Positions 27,524 to 36,086 of a DNA stretch of 64,000 nucleotides are shown here, piece by piece. Both the position numbers and the translations under genes were made by a program. Below the pieces are notes generated by a model. That model was not told the DNA's origin and did not search any database. It saw only the letters and a list, made by a program, of their open reading frames with translations. This stretch comes from Rhizorhapis suberifaciens. GTDB lineage: Bacteria > Pseudomonadota > Alphaproteobacteria > Sphingomonadales > Sphingomonadaceae. The stretch is taken from the NCBI RefSeq assembly GCF_014200045.1, contig NZ_JACHOV010000003.1, positions 80,001 through 144,000 of the forward strand. The letters run 5' to 3'. The stretch's first letter is position 1; each line of letters starts with the position of its first letter.

Positions 27524-28204
27524 TCATTTATCCAGAAACAGGAGATGAGCGGACGCGCTCAACCCATCTTCGAATATCTTGTTCGCCAGAACCGGATCAG
27601 GGCTTGCAGCGAGCCGATTGTCATCCTGATCGGTCATCGCTGCGTGGCAGATTTCGTAGATCAGCCTCAATCTTGCGTCCAACAGGTTTTGCGGCAAATG
27701 GCTCGCCTGCTTTCTCAATGACTCCAGTACAAAATAGCCAGTGGGAGAAAACTCACGGGTCGCCGCACCATTGTCGAACTGTGGAAAGTGAATGAGCGCG
27801 CGCAGGAAGGACGCATAGATGTGGCGTCCATGGCGATCAACTTCTTCAAGGATCGGCTTGAACACTATACGCAAAAGCGTCACCGGCTCATCGAGCTTGC
27901 CCTCTGCCTTCGCAGCCTCGAGGAGTGACCGGCGACGCCCCTCTACCGCTGCTTCGCGCCAGCGACAGATCGCGTCGATCAGGCCACTCTTATTGCCGAA
28001 ATGGTAGCCGACAGAGGATTTATTGGCCGAACCGGCAGCGACCGAGATTTCGCGCAAGGATGCGCCCTCAATTCCACGCTCACCCCATAGCCGTTCGGCC
28101 GCTTCCATGATCGCTTCGACCGTCCCCATTCCTCTCGGTGCGATAGGTTGGACTTCGCGCCGGCGCTCGACACGCTGGCGAATTTGCTTCGAATTCGTCT
28201 CCAT
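27524..28204 (-). CDS. TetR-family transcriptional regulator
   Basis: A 226-residue regulator. An N-terminal basic stretch precedes the TetR helix-turn-helix near residues 25-75: VEAIMEAAERLWGERGIEGASLREISVAAG, then NKSSVGYHFGNKSGLIDAI, where the recognition helix is SVGYHF-like. The rest is an all-helical ligand domain. The gene is upstream of, and co-oriented with, the eight-gene catabolic operon, with two palindromes between. It is therefore the likely ligand-responsive repressor. Start at 28204 is preferred over 28243, since neither has a strong ribosome site but the later one has AGG nearby. Confidence 0.87.
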   Translation of the reverse strand: METNSKQIRQRVERRREVQPIAPRGMGTVEAIMEAAERLWGERGIEGASLREISVAAGSANKSSVGYHFGNKSGLIDAICRWREAAVEGRRRSLLEAAKAEGKLDEPVTLLRIVFKPILEEVDRHGRHIYASFLRALIHFPQFDNGAATREFSPTGYFVLESLRKQASHLPQNLLDARLRLIYEICHAAMTDQDDNRLAASPDPVLANKIFEDGLSASAHLLFLDK

Positions 28205-28488
28205 TATGCCTGAATATCCCACATCCTGGTTAGAGAACTGCATTTTTTAGGTGGCTTCATACGGGGGAGCTATCATGACGATTCGTGGCAGTCATGCGAA
28301 CAAATTCGTGATCCGGCGTTCTGTAGAACGCCTGGTGACGGCGGCGTCTCCAGCCGGCGCACATATCGTGGTCGACGGGGCGTCACCGCAAAGTAAGGCC
28401 CGTCCCGCCGGCTGGCGGGCTGCACGCTCAGTGAGCCGCTTGCCGGAGGCCGTCTAAACCGGTTCCAATTTCTCCTGCCGTTCTTCCG

Positions 28489-29658
28489 TCACAGTGGCAA
28501 GCCCACGTAGTTTTCCGCGATTGCGGTCTGGGCCGCGACGGACGAGGCGATATAATCCAGATCGGCGAGTTGCATGCGCCGGTCGAAGGCATCGTTTTCC
28601 GGGAAACGATGCATAAGGCGCGTGAGTTGCCAGGAGAAGCGTTCAGCCTTCCAGACGCGGGCAAGCGCCCGGTCGGAATAGCGTGCGACTGCGTCGTTAT
28701 CGGACGATTGAAAGAAGCGCAGCAGAGCGTCGGACAGATAGGCGACGTCGGATGCCGCGAGGTTCAGGCCTTTTGCGCCAGTCGGCGGCACGATATGCGC
28801 GCTGTCCCCCGCCAGGAACAAACTGCCATGACGCATCGGTTCGAATACGAAGGAGCGCAGCGGCGCGATGGACTTTTCCTGCGCCGGCCCACGCGTAATA
28901 TTCGCCGCGGCTTCGGGTCCCAGCCGCACCGCCAATTCATCCCACAGTCGATCGTCCGGCCAATTTTCGAGCTTATCGTCGAGCGGCACCTGGATATAAT
29001 AGCGGCTGCGCGTCTCCGACCGCATTGAGGCAAGCGCGAAACCGCGCTCATGATTTGCATAGATTAGTTCATGGTTGCAGGGCGGCACGTCCGCGAGGAT
29101 GCCGAGCCAACCGAAGGGATAGACCTTTTCGAATGTGGTCGCGATGGAGGCGGGGATCGCCTTACGGGACGGCCCGTGAAAGCCGTCGCAACCGCAGATG
29201 AAGCGTGCATCGATGCGGTGAGTTGCACCATCCTTGTCGTAGGTGATGTAGGGTGCGTCGCTGTCGACATCGTGCAATGCGACATGGTCTGCCTCATAGA
29301 TGATCTCGAGGCCCCGTTCAGGCGCAGCCTCCATGAGGTCGCGCGTGATTTCGGTCTGCCCATACACCACGATCTGTTTCCCGGTAAGCGCCGCGATGTC
29401 GATGCGGATCAGCCGGTCGCCATCCGCAAGATGGAAGCCGTCATGGGGCAATCCTTCGGCGTGCAACCGTGCACCAAGGCCAAGCTGGTCCATGAGGTCA
29501 GTGGTAGTGCGCTCAAGCACGCCGGCACGGATACGGCCAAGGACATAATCTGCCGAGGAGCGTTCAATGATGATGACCTCCAATCCCCCGGCACGCAATA
29601 AATGGCCGAGCAGCAGGCCAGATGGGCCGGCGCCGATGATCGCGACCTGGGTTTTCAT
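28489..29658 (-). CDS. pobA: 4-Hydroxybenzoate 3-monooxygenase
   Basis: A 389-residue FAD monooxygenase converting 4-hydroxybenzoate, NADPH and O2 to protocatechuate. The dinucleotide site is VAIIGAGPSGLLLG at residues 4-17. The second motif FICGCDGFHGPSRK contains the DG fingerprint, and FLAGDSAHIVPPTGAKGLNLA is the GD motif. RIRAGVLE near residue 42 is the PobA flavin-side block. ATG at 29658 follows GGGGAGA. It is divergent from the AraC-type gene that presumably activates it. The downstream ring-cleavage genes are not in this window. Confidence 0.94.
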   Translation of the reverse strand: MKTQVAIIGAGPSGLLLGHLLRAGGLEVIIIERSSADYVLGRIRAGVLERTTTDLMDQLGLGARLHAEGLPHDGFHLADGDRLIRIDIAALTGKQIVVYGQTEITRDLMEAAPERGLEIIYEADHVALHDVDSDAPYITYDKDGATHRIDARFICGCDGFHGPSRKAIPASIATTFEKVYPFGWLGILADVPPCNHELIYANHERGFALASMRSETRSRYYIQVPLDDKLENWPDDRLWDELAVRLGPEAAANITRGPAQEKSIAPLRSFVFEPMRHGSLFLAGDSAHIVPPTGAKGLNLAASDVAYLSDALLRFFQSSDNDAVARYSDRALARVWKAERFSWQLTRLMHRFPENDAFDRRMQLADLDYIASSVAAQTAIAENYVGLPL

Positions 29659-29776
29659 GAATCTCCCCTGGAACATGGTTTCAACCGATTTCTAGATGGG
29701 CGCAGAGAGGCTTGCAGGCCATGGCATTACCAGCCTATTATTTGGACAATTCAGCAAACATCGCAGGATCAGGCGC

Positions 29777-30697
29777 ATGTCTACGACAGCCGACCCCCAA
29801 GTCTTTCCAAGCTTCTATCTATATGGAGAGCCGCAGCGTAGCGTGGCTGAAGGCTTCGTGCACGTGGAGAGTCTGGATGATCGCTCTCGCCCAAGCGAAT
29901 GGACGATACGATCACATGTGCATGGCGAGCTCAACCATATCATTTTGATCGCGGAGGGCGGCGGCTTGATGCTTGCAGAGGAGATAAGGGTCAACTTCGA
30001 AGCGCCCTGCCTGCTGCTGATCCCCGCCGGGATAGTGCATGGGTTCAGCTGGCTACGGGAATCGCGTGGGCAGGTCGTAACCATCGCCGACAGCTATCTG
30101 CATGACCTGACCGATCGGGATGCGGATTTCGCGCTCCTCTTCCGCCGAGCGATCGCAGTCGCCCTGCCGAGAGATGGGTGCAGGGCGGCGGAGGCGTCCC
30201 TGCGCGGAATGAGTAGGGAACTAAGCTGGTCTGGACCGGGACAGCGCGCAGCTGTCGAGTCCGGGCTGCTTGGCCTAATGGTTTTGGCGCTAAGGGGGGC
30301 TCGATTGGAGGAAATTGGGCGGACTGGCAAACCGCGCCAGACCGAACTGGTCGGACGACTGCGCGAGCAGATCGAACAGCGCTTCCGACTTCGCGAACCT
30401 GTGGATTTATTTGCTAAGGCGCTGGGGGTGAGCCTGACGGCACTTCGCATCGCTTGCGCCCGGAGCGGAGTGGCCCCTCCCGCCGCCATGCTCGACGAGC
30501 GCGCGCTGCTGGAGGCACGCCGTTTACTGCTCTATTCCGACCTTTCCGTCGCGCAAATCGCCCACTCGATCGGTTTTGGCGATCCGGCCTACTTCTCCCG
30601 CTTCTTCACACGTCATGTGGGCCAGCCCCCCCGCGCATATCGCGCGGCGAAGGGCCGGTCCATATCTACCGCCGCCAGGCCATGTCAGCCTTCATGA
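29777..30697 (+). CDS. pobR: AraC-family regulator of pobA
   Basis: A 306-residue AraC-type activator. The N-terminal cupin-like ligand domain (about residues 10-170) starts FPSFYLYGEP and shows HVHGELNHIILIAEGGG. Two C-terminal helix-turn-helix units follow, the second ending SVAQIAHSIGFGDPAYFSRFFTRHVGQPPRAYR, the AraC signature. Divergence from pobA and the YGEP start match PobR proteins that respond to 4-hydroxybenzoate. The ATG at 29777 gives the family-like N-terminus. The shared promoter region is 118 bases; no clear operator repeat was seen. Confidence 0.88.
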   Translation: MSTTADPQVFPSFYLYGEPQRSVAEGFVHVESLDDRSRPSEWTIRSHVHGELNHIILIAEGGGLMLAEEIRVNFEAPCLLLIPAGIVHGFSWLRESRGQVVTIADSYLHDLTDRDADFALLFRRAIAVALPRDGCRAAEASLRGMSRELSWSGPGQRAAVESGLLGLMVLALRGARLEEIGRTGKPRQTELVGRLREQIEQRFRLREPVDLFAKALGVSLTALRIACARSGVAPPAAMLDERALLEARRLLLYSDLSVAQIAHSIGFGDPAYFSRFFTRHVGQPPRAYRAAKGRSISTAARPCQPS

Positions 30698-30944
30698 TCG
30701 CGATGCTGGGCCGCCTGTAGAAGGTAACCATTGCGCCGTTGACGAGACATGGCCGCCGAGGAGATCCCAATGCCAGCAGCGGTTTCAAATGACGGACTTT
30801 GCTGGGCCGGATTATTTGGGCAACCAGATGCGCAACGCTCCCAAGACGACGCTGAACCTGGGATATCGGCACCGTTACCCTGATTGCGCAAAGCCTCCTT
30901 GGCGCGGGGGCGTGGACCTGGCCAGGGCGACTAAGCCCAAGGAT

Positions 30945-31844
30945 TCACGCCTCACAGCCGACTTTGATTGCGGCCAGGGCCACACGAAGATTGCCGCCGG
31001 CTGCGGACAAGATAGCCGCGCTTTCTTCGGGGGACTGCTCAAGCGCTATCAGTACCGCCAGCTTGATCCTGCCATTGGCGGCCTTGAGCGCAGCGGTGGC
31101 GGCCGCCTCGTCAACTCCGGCCATGTCACGAATCATTGCGATGGCGCGCGCGCGGAGCTTGGCGTTCGAGACGTGCATGCCGACCAGACGGCCCCCATAC
31201 ACGCCGCCGAGCCGCAACATCAGCGCGGTCGAGAACAGATTGAGCGCGATCTTCTGCGCTGTTCCGGCTTTCATCCGTGTCGATCCGGCGACAACTTCGG
31301 CACCGGTATCGAGCAAAATGGGGTGCGTTGCTGCCTCAAGCAGCGGTGTATTGGGATTGTTTGCGAGGCCGACCGTCATCGCGCCGCTGGCGCCGCCCTG
31401 GCGAACGGCGGCTACGGTGTAGGGCGTCGTACCACTCGCCGCGAGGCCAACAACCACGTCGTTTGCAGTCGGGACCAAATGTCGCATAGCAATCTCGGCC
31501 GCCGTCGCGTCATCCTCGCTTCCTTCAATACTGGCAATGAGCGCATCATCGCCGCCCGCGATGAGGTAGGCTGTGCGCTCCCGAGCCCAGCCATAAGTCG
31601 GTGTCAACTCGACGCCATCCTGCACAGCAAGGCGCCCCGAGGTTCCCGCACCGACATAGATGAGTCGACCTGTCGGGTTCGCCAAACGCTTTGCCGCCTC
31701 CTCTGCCGCCGCCGCAATGACTGAAACCTGCGGTTGAACTGCGGCAGCGGCAGAAAGCTGCCCCTCCAGCATTGACTGCACGGCCTCGCTCGTGGACCAC
31801 AGATCCAGCTCGTTAAAGCGCAAGCTTATGTCTTCGGTGGGCAT
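30945..31844 (-). CDS. murQ: N-Acetylmuramic acid 6-phosphate etherase
   Basis: A 299-residue SIS-fold enzyme that removes the lactyl ether from MurNAc-6-P to give GlcNAc-6-P. The signature GRLIYVGAGTSGRLAVQDGVELTPTYG lies near residues 60-86 and includes the catalytic Glu. LAASGTTPYTVAAVRQGG and ETMPTR-like GTAQKIALNLFSTALML are further family blocks. It works with the kinase and NagA genes next to it in recycling cell-wall amino sugar. It is divergent from the kinase gene, so both may share control. Length is typical. Confidence 0.95.
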   Translation of the reverse strand: MPTEDISLRFNELDLWSTSEAVQSMLEGQLSAAAAVQPQVSVIAAAAEEAAKRLANPTGRLIYVGAGTSGRLAVQDGVELTPTYGWARERTAYLIAGGDDALIASIEGSEDDATAAEIAMRHLVPTANDVVVGLAASGTTPYTVAAVRQGGASGAMTVGLANNPNTPLLEAATHPILLDTGAEVVAGSTRMKAGTAQKIALNLFSTALMLRLGGVYGGRLVGMHVSNAKLRARAIAMIRDMAGVDEAAATAALKAANGRIKLAVLIALEQSPEESAAILSAAGGNLRVALAAIKVGCEA

Positions 31845-31948
31845 CGAAGCCTCTCTTCACATATAGGTCGCGATTCGTTCGCTCATCCCTTAAACCGGGG
31901 TTTCACGACATCTTGCCACAGATATCGGTTAAGGTATTCGAGGACATC

Positions 31949-32821
31949 ATGGATTTATACCTCGGAATAGACGCTGGCGGCAGCCGTACCCGAGCCAGGC
32001 TGGTTTCGGCCGAAGGCAAGGTCTTGGGCATTGGCGAAGGCGGACCGGCCAATACCCCGGCGGGGCTGATCCGGGGTCTCGTGGCTATTGAGGAGGCTTG
32101 GTCCCAGGCCGCCGCCGCGGCGGGGCTGACCAAGACGGAGGTGGCCTCAATCCGTGCCGGGCTCGGAATGGCGGGTCTCAATCGCCGTGGCGTGCTCCAA
32201 GGCCTTACGGACCATCAATTCCCATTTCGATCAATCGCCCTTGCGAGCGACGCTGCCATCGCGAATCTCGGCGCGCATGCCGGCGCCGATGGGAGTGTGG
32301 TCATTCTCGGCACCGGTAGCGTCGGCTTCGGGCGCGTCGGCGAGAAGGTGTTCACGATTGGCGGCTATGGCTTTCCGGTTTCGGACGAGGGCAGCGGTGC
32401 CGAACTGGGGCTGCGGGCCATTCGCAGGGCCTTGTGGGCACGCGATGGACGCATCCCGCATTCGCCCCTAACCCGCGAAGTGCTCGATCGCTTCCATGGC
32501 TCGCCCGGTGAGATTGTTGACTGGACCGCATGTGCGACCCCGGGCGACTATGGGACTTTCGCACCCATGGTGCTCGACCATGCGTTGGCGGGCGACGCGA
32601 CGGCGGAACTCATCGTTCAGGAGTCCGCGCGGCGGATCGACGCCATGATCCGTATGCTTTTCGATCTTGGCGCACCTCATTGCTGCCTGATAGGGGGTGT
32701 CGCCGAACGAATGCGCGACTGGTTGGCCGCCAGCATTCGCGCACGTCTGCGTGATCCGCTTGGAGATTCCCTCGACGGCGCTATCCTCCTTGCCCGCAAG
32801 CGGATGGAACAAGAGGGCTAG
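31949..32821 (+). CDS. BadF/BadG-type ATPase, probable N-acetylhexosamine kinase
   Basis: A 290-residue actin-fold kinase. Phosphate-1 motif LGIDAGGSRTRARL, phosphate-2 VILGTGSVGFGR, and the family block PVSDEGSGAELGLRAI are visible. Its position among murQ, nagA and the SIS deaminase suggests phosphorylation of GlcNAc, MurNAc or glucosamine; NagK and MurK both belong to this fold. Which sugar is used is not decided by sequence. ATG at 31949 follows GAGGA; a longer frame from 31913 is rejected because family N-termini start at YLGIDAGG. Its stop overlaps the nagA stop region by 4 bases. Confidence 0.83.
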   Translation: MDLYLGIDAGGSRTRARLVSAEGKVLGIGEGGPANTPAGLIRGLVAIEEAWSQAAAAAGLTKTEVASIRAGLGMAGLNRRGVLQGLTDHQFPFRSIALASDAAIANLGAHAGADGSVVILGTGSVGFGRVGEKVFTIGGYGFPVSDEGSGAELGLRAIRRALWARDGRIPHSPLTREVLDRFHGSPGEIVDWTACATPGDYGTFAPMVLDHALAGDATAELIVQESARRIDAMIRMLFDLGAPHCCLIGGVAERMRDWLAASIRARLRDPLGDSLDGAILLARKRMEQEG

Positions 32822-33954
32822 CCCTGTTCGCCGTTGATCCACGTCTCGACAACTCTCCCGCTGGCATCGGCAAGAACCAGATCGGCCCGTAACCCCGCGG
32901 TGATCGAGCCGATCTCGTGCGACAGGCCCAGAATTGAGGCTGGAGTCGCGCTTGCCATCCGGACTGCTGTCGCCCGATCCACTCTCATAAGGCGTTCGGC
33001 ATTGCGCACGGCCTCAGCCATATTCAGGTTCGATCCTGCCAAGGTTCCGTCGGGAGCCGTGCAATACCCGTCCTTGGCGACGACGCGGACGCCGCCGAGC
33101 CGGAACTCCTTTCGGCTCCAGCCCATGGTAGGCATGGCATCCGTCACCAGCGCCAGACGCTCCGCACCGACAGCGGCGAGCGCGATGCGGAGCGTCGCAG
33201 GATGGACATGATGACCATCGACGATGAGGCCGCACCAGCTTTTGCCATCCTCGAGCGCTGCTCCGACCACACCCGGTTCGCGACTCCCCAGCTGAGTCAT
33301 TGCATTGAACAGATGCGTGAAACCGCACAGCCCCTCGGCGAAAGCAGCTTGAATGTCCTCGTATGAAGCAGCTGTGTGGCCTGCGGCGACGATCACGCCT
33401 CGATCCACGAGCGTGCGTATAGCGCCTCGCGGCACCCGTTCGGGCGCGAGCGTTAAGAGCGTTCGGCCACGCTTAAGCGAAGAGAACATATCTATCGATT
33501 CTGCATCGAGAGTTCTGAACTTCGCAGCGTCGTGAACACCCTTTCTTGCGGGATTGAGGAAAGGCCCTTCGATGTGGATACCGAGGACGCCGGGGAGGCC
33601 TTGGCCGATCGCGGCATCCACCGCCGCAATCGCGCACTCGATAACCGTTAAATCGTCGCTTATCAGTGTAGGCAGGAAGCCTGTGGTGCCGAAGCGTCGA
33701 TGCGCTCTTCCAATGGCCGCGATGCCGTCAACCGTGGGATGATAGTTGAAGAGGACGCCCCCGCCGCCATTTACCTGAAGATCGATATATCCGGGAAGCA
33801 GGTCGCCCTCGAGGGTCCTCTGGCCGATGTTCGGCGGACATTCGCTGGACGGTATGACTGCCGCAATGCGGCCCTGATGCACAAGGACGCTGCGGTCGGC
33901 CTCATATCCGGCCGGTGTCAGGACACGTGAAGGCAGCAGCGCGATGGGGTTCAT
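32818..33954 (-). CDS. nagA: N-Acetylglucosamine-6-phosphate deacetylase
   Basis: A 378-residue amidohydrolase removing acetate from GlcNAc-6-P. Metal and active-site blocks: GYIDLQVNGGGG near residue 53, GIHIEGPFLNPARKGVH (metal Glu), VAAGHTAASYEDI and GFTHLFNAMTQ (His ligands), and LVTDAMPTMG (catalytic Asp). The end LRADLVLADASGRVVETWINGE is typical. The ATG overlaps the upstream SIS-domain gene by 4 bases (ATGA), so the two are coupled. Product glucosamine-6-P feeds that neighbour. Confidence 0.95.
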   Translation of the reverse strand: MNPIALLPSRVLTPAGYEADRSVLVHQGRIAAVIPSSECPPNIGQRTLEGDLLPGYIDLQVNGGGGVLFNYHPTVDGIAAIGRAHRRFGTTGFLPTLISDDLTVIECAIAAVDAAIGQGLPGVLGIHIEGPFLNPARKGVHDAAKFRTLDAESIDMFSSLKRGRTLLTLAPERVPRGAIRTLVDRGVIVAAGHTAASYEDIQAAFAEGLCGFTHLFNAMTQLGSREPGVVGAALEDGKSWCGLIVDGHHVHPATLRIALAAVGAERLALVTDAMPTMGWSRKEFRLGGVRVVAKDGYCTAPDGTLAGSNLNMAEAVRNAERLMRVDRATAVRMASATPASILGLSHEIGSITAGLRADLVLADASGRVVETWINGEQG

Positions 33955-34985
33955 CGGGTCTCGGTCACCTTTCGGATATTAGGCGGGAGATCCGGATCGC
34001 GCCCCCGCGCCAGGCTCAGCTCGACCGCGAACCGATAGAAGCTCTGAATCACGGCGAGTGGAGCGACCACGGGATGCAGACCGGACAGTGCCGGGAGTGT
34101 CAGCGCACCAGAGCATGCTTCGCCCGCCATTATCACTTTCGCTTTGTGGCGGACAAAATCCTCCGCCAACTGGCCAAAGCTATCATGTGCTGTATCTGCG
34201 GAGGCCAACATGATGACCGGGAATCCGGGCCCGACGAGTGCCATTGGACCGTGCCGAACCTCCGCTGCACTGAAGGCTTCCGCGTGCAGGCCGCAGATTT
34301 CCTTCAGCTTCAGGGCCGCTTCCTGGGCAATGGCGAGGCCCAGTCCGCGGCCAAGTACGAAAAGGCTGTTGGCGCCAGCCAAGCTGTCGACCGCCGGGGA
34401 CCAGTCAAGCTCCCATGCGCGATGCAGCAACCGCGGAACCCCTCCCAAAGCGCGGAGCATATCCGCGTCTTGCGTCCAGACCGCGACAAGCTTCTGAATG
34501 GCGAACAGCGAGGCAATGAACGACTTAGTCGCGGCCACGCTCTTCTCCGGCCCGGCGAGCATAGGAATGGAGATTTCGGCCGCTTGCGCCAAAGGCGAGT
34601 CCGGATCGTTGACCACCGCGACTACCAACGCGCCGGCGTCTCGCGCCGCCTGTGCGGAAATCACGATATCTGGACTCTGGCCCGACTGCGAGATGGCGAG
34701 GAAGAGAGCGCCGCGAAGCTTTTGCCAGGGCGTCGCATACAGGGACGACACCGATGGCGGGTACGAGCCGACAGGCGTCAGGGCACGAGTCTCGATCAAA
34801 TATTTGGCGAAAGTTGCTGCGTGATCGGAGCTTCCCCGCGCGCAGGTGAGAACGAATGGCGGATCCAGTTCACGCAGCCTCAGCCCCAGAATACGCAGTG
34901 GCGCATCGAGTTCAGCGACCTGGCGCTCCACGACGGCAGGCGCTTGGGCTGCTTCGGCGAAAGTGAGCGTCTGCTGGGCGTTCAT
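33951..34985 (-). CDS. SIS-domain aminosugar isomerase/deaminase (NagB-II type)
   Basis: A 344-residue protein with two SIS domains. The first holds LTCARGSSDHAATFAKYLIE and LFLAISQSGQSPD, the second GLGLAIAQEAALKLKEICGLHAEAFSAAEVRHGPMALV. These are the sugar-binding halves of the GlmS isomerase domain without the glutaminase part. Placed directly before nagA, it should be the alternative glucosamine-6-P deaminase (NagB-II) giving fructose-6-P. GGAGG lies just upstream of ATG. A 10-bp palindrome ATCATATGAT at 35016-35025 is 30 bases upstream. Confidence 0.9.
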   Translation of the reverse strand: MNAQQTLTFAEAAQAPAVVERQVAELDAPLRILGLRLRELDPPFVLTCARGSSDHAATFAKYLIETRALTPVGSYPPSVSSLYATPWQKLRGALFLAISQSGQSPDIVISAQAARDAGALVVAVVNDPDSPLAQAAEISIPMLAGPEKSVAATKSFIASLFAIQKLVAVWTQDADMLRALGGVPRLLHRAWELDWSPAVDSLAGANSLFVLGRGLGLAIAQEAALKLKEICGLHAEAFSAAEVRHGPMALVGPGFPVIMLASADTAHDSFGQLAEDFVRHKAKVIMAGEACSGALTLPALSGLHPVVAPLAVIQSFYRFAVELSLARGRDPDLPPNIRKVTETR

Positions 34986-35015
34986 CCTCTTTGCCTCCTT
35001 CGCGCGGTCTATAAT

Positions 35016-35025
35016 ATCATATGAT
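35016..35025. promoter_or_regulatory. Palindrome upstream of the nag genes
   Basis: ATCATATGAT is a perfect 10-bp palindrome about 30 bases before the SIS-domain gene start, in AT-rich sequence that includes a TATTAT element. It could be an operator or part of the promoter. No regulator gene is adjacent, so this is tentative. Confidence 0.3.
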
Positions 35026-35072
35026 TAGACATTGGAGACGAAGTGTCAGCGACTGTCGCAACCGTAGAAAAG

Positions 35073-35561
35073 CTAATCGATCCAAAGGCCGTGCGCCCGG
35101 TGCCAATCCTCCAGCGCATTGTCCGGATACTCCTCGAAACACTGGTCGTCAGGCCCAACTTCAGGCTCAACCCAGGCGGCCTTTGACGAAAGCATCATAT
35201 GGACGAGCGAGGGCGCTTTCGGCAGTTCGCTATCGATGGCTGACGCGAAGGGATGAACGAGCTCAGGATATTCCGGGCTGAACACCCACAGCGCGCTGGC
35301 GCAGATGGGACAGAAATGCCGTTCACCCGTGCTGACGCGGCACCCGCCATGGCCATCGTCAAGCTCTGCGTGAAACACGGCGGTCTTCCCCTCGACCTTT
35401 AGCGTGCGCTTGTTGGCGTGAAGATTGACTGCGTATCCACCGCTGCCCGCAGTCTTCCGGCATATCGAACAATAGCAGCGCATGAACGGTACCGGCGCGT
35501 GGCTGTCGACGGAAAAGCGTATCTTACCGCAGAGGCAGGACCCGCCGAGCTTGATGGGCAT
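35073..35561 (-). CDS. GFA-family zinc protein
   Basis: A 162-residue protein of the glutathione-dependent formaldehyde-activating (CENP-V/GFA) fold. Cys clusters for two zinc sites are visible: GGSCLCGKIRF at residues 5-15, RCYCSICRKTAGSGG near 28-42, and FCPICASALW near 95. Most members have no proven enzyme role despite the name. ATG at 35561 follows AAAGGA by 7 bases; the longer frame adds unrelated sequence that overlaps the upstream gene. It is co-oriented with and 11 bases after the SRPBCC gene. Confidence 0.87.
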   Translation of the reverse strand: MPIKLGGSCLCGKIRFSVDSHAPVPFMRCYCSICRKTAGSGGYAVNLHANKRTLKVEGKTAVFHAELDDGHGGCRVSTGERHFCPICASALWVFSPEYPELVHPFASAIDSELPKAPSLVHMMLSSKAAWVEPEVGPDDQCFEEYPDNALEDWHRAHGLWID

Positions 35562-35572
35562 GGCCAGTTCCT

Positions 35573-36055
35573 TTATTTGTACATGTCGGCCCGCAAATTG
35601 ATCCCATGCTCGATCCAGACTTTCAGCGCACAGAGCATCTGAGACCAGCCTTGGCAATTTCCATAGCTGGCCTGTAGCGCGCCCTGATTTTCCCGCCAGC
35701 CTTCCTCCGCGATTTCGACGAGGGTGCGGCTCTGTTCAATGGCCGTGAACCTGATCGTCACGCGGGTCTTGTAATCGGTAGCCGTCATTCCTCCGCCTTC
35801 GACATTTGGCGCTTCACCTTCATTTGCCTTCCAACGCAGCACGATCTTTTCGTCAGGCACGACCTCTTCCACCTCGACCGGGAATGCGCCGGGGTAATCA
35901 TGGAAATCCCAAGTAACGGTCTTGCCGCTTTCCAAGCGCCCCGCTGCTCCACCGGTGGTGAAATAAGCGGAAAGCTTGTCTGGATCGGCTATCGCTTCAA
36001 ATACGTCGTGCACCGGCCGGGCAATGCGTGCCGCCACTTTGAACTTCAGTTCCAT
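35573..36055 (-). CDS. SRPBCC/AHSA1-like protein
   Basis: A 160-residue START-like fold protein. It begins MELKFKVAARIARPVHDVFEAIADPDKLSAYFTT, the standard AHSA1 opening, and ends WSQMLCALKVWIEHG. Such proteins form a hydrophobic pocket and serve as small-ligand binding, co-chaperone-like or stress proteins. Start at 36055 is chosen over the ATG at 36061 because GAGGAGG touches the earlier codon and is correctly spaced for the later. It probably forms a two-gene operon with the GFA protein. Confidence 0.85.
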   Translation of the reverse strand: MELKFKVAARIARPVHDVFEAIADPDKLSAYFTTGGAAGRLESGKTVTWDFHDYPGAFPVEVEEVVPDEKIVLRWKANEGEAPNVEGGGMTATDYKTRVTIRFTAIEQSRTLVEIAEEGWRENQGALQASYGNCQGWSQMLCALKVWIEHGINLRADMYK

Positions 36056-36086
36056 CGCCATCCTCCTCGACTCGGGAGCCCCTTTC

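Noticed and set aside
17194-29776. Genomic island integrated at tRNA-Ser with flanking att repeats
   Set aside because: No second copy of the tRNA 3-prime end and no integrase gene were found by eye. Only an IS fragment supports past mobility.
30698-30944. Possible small gene or terminator between pobR and murQ
   Set aside because: Two short minus-strand frames exist, one after AAGGAGG, but neither looks like a protein family. No hairpin with a T tract was found.
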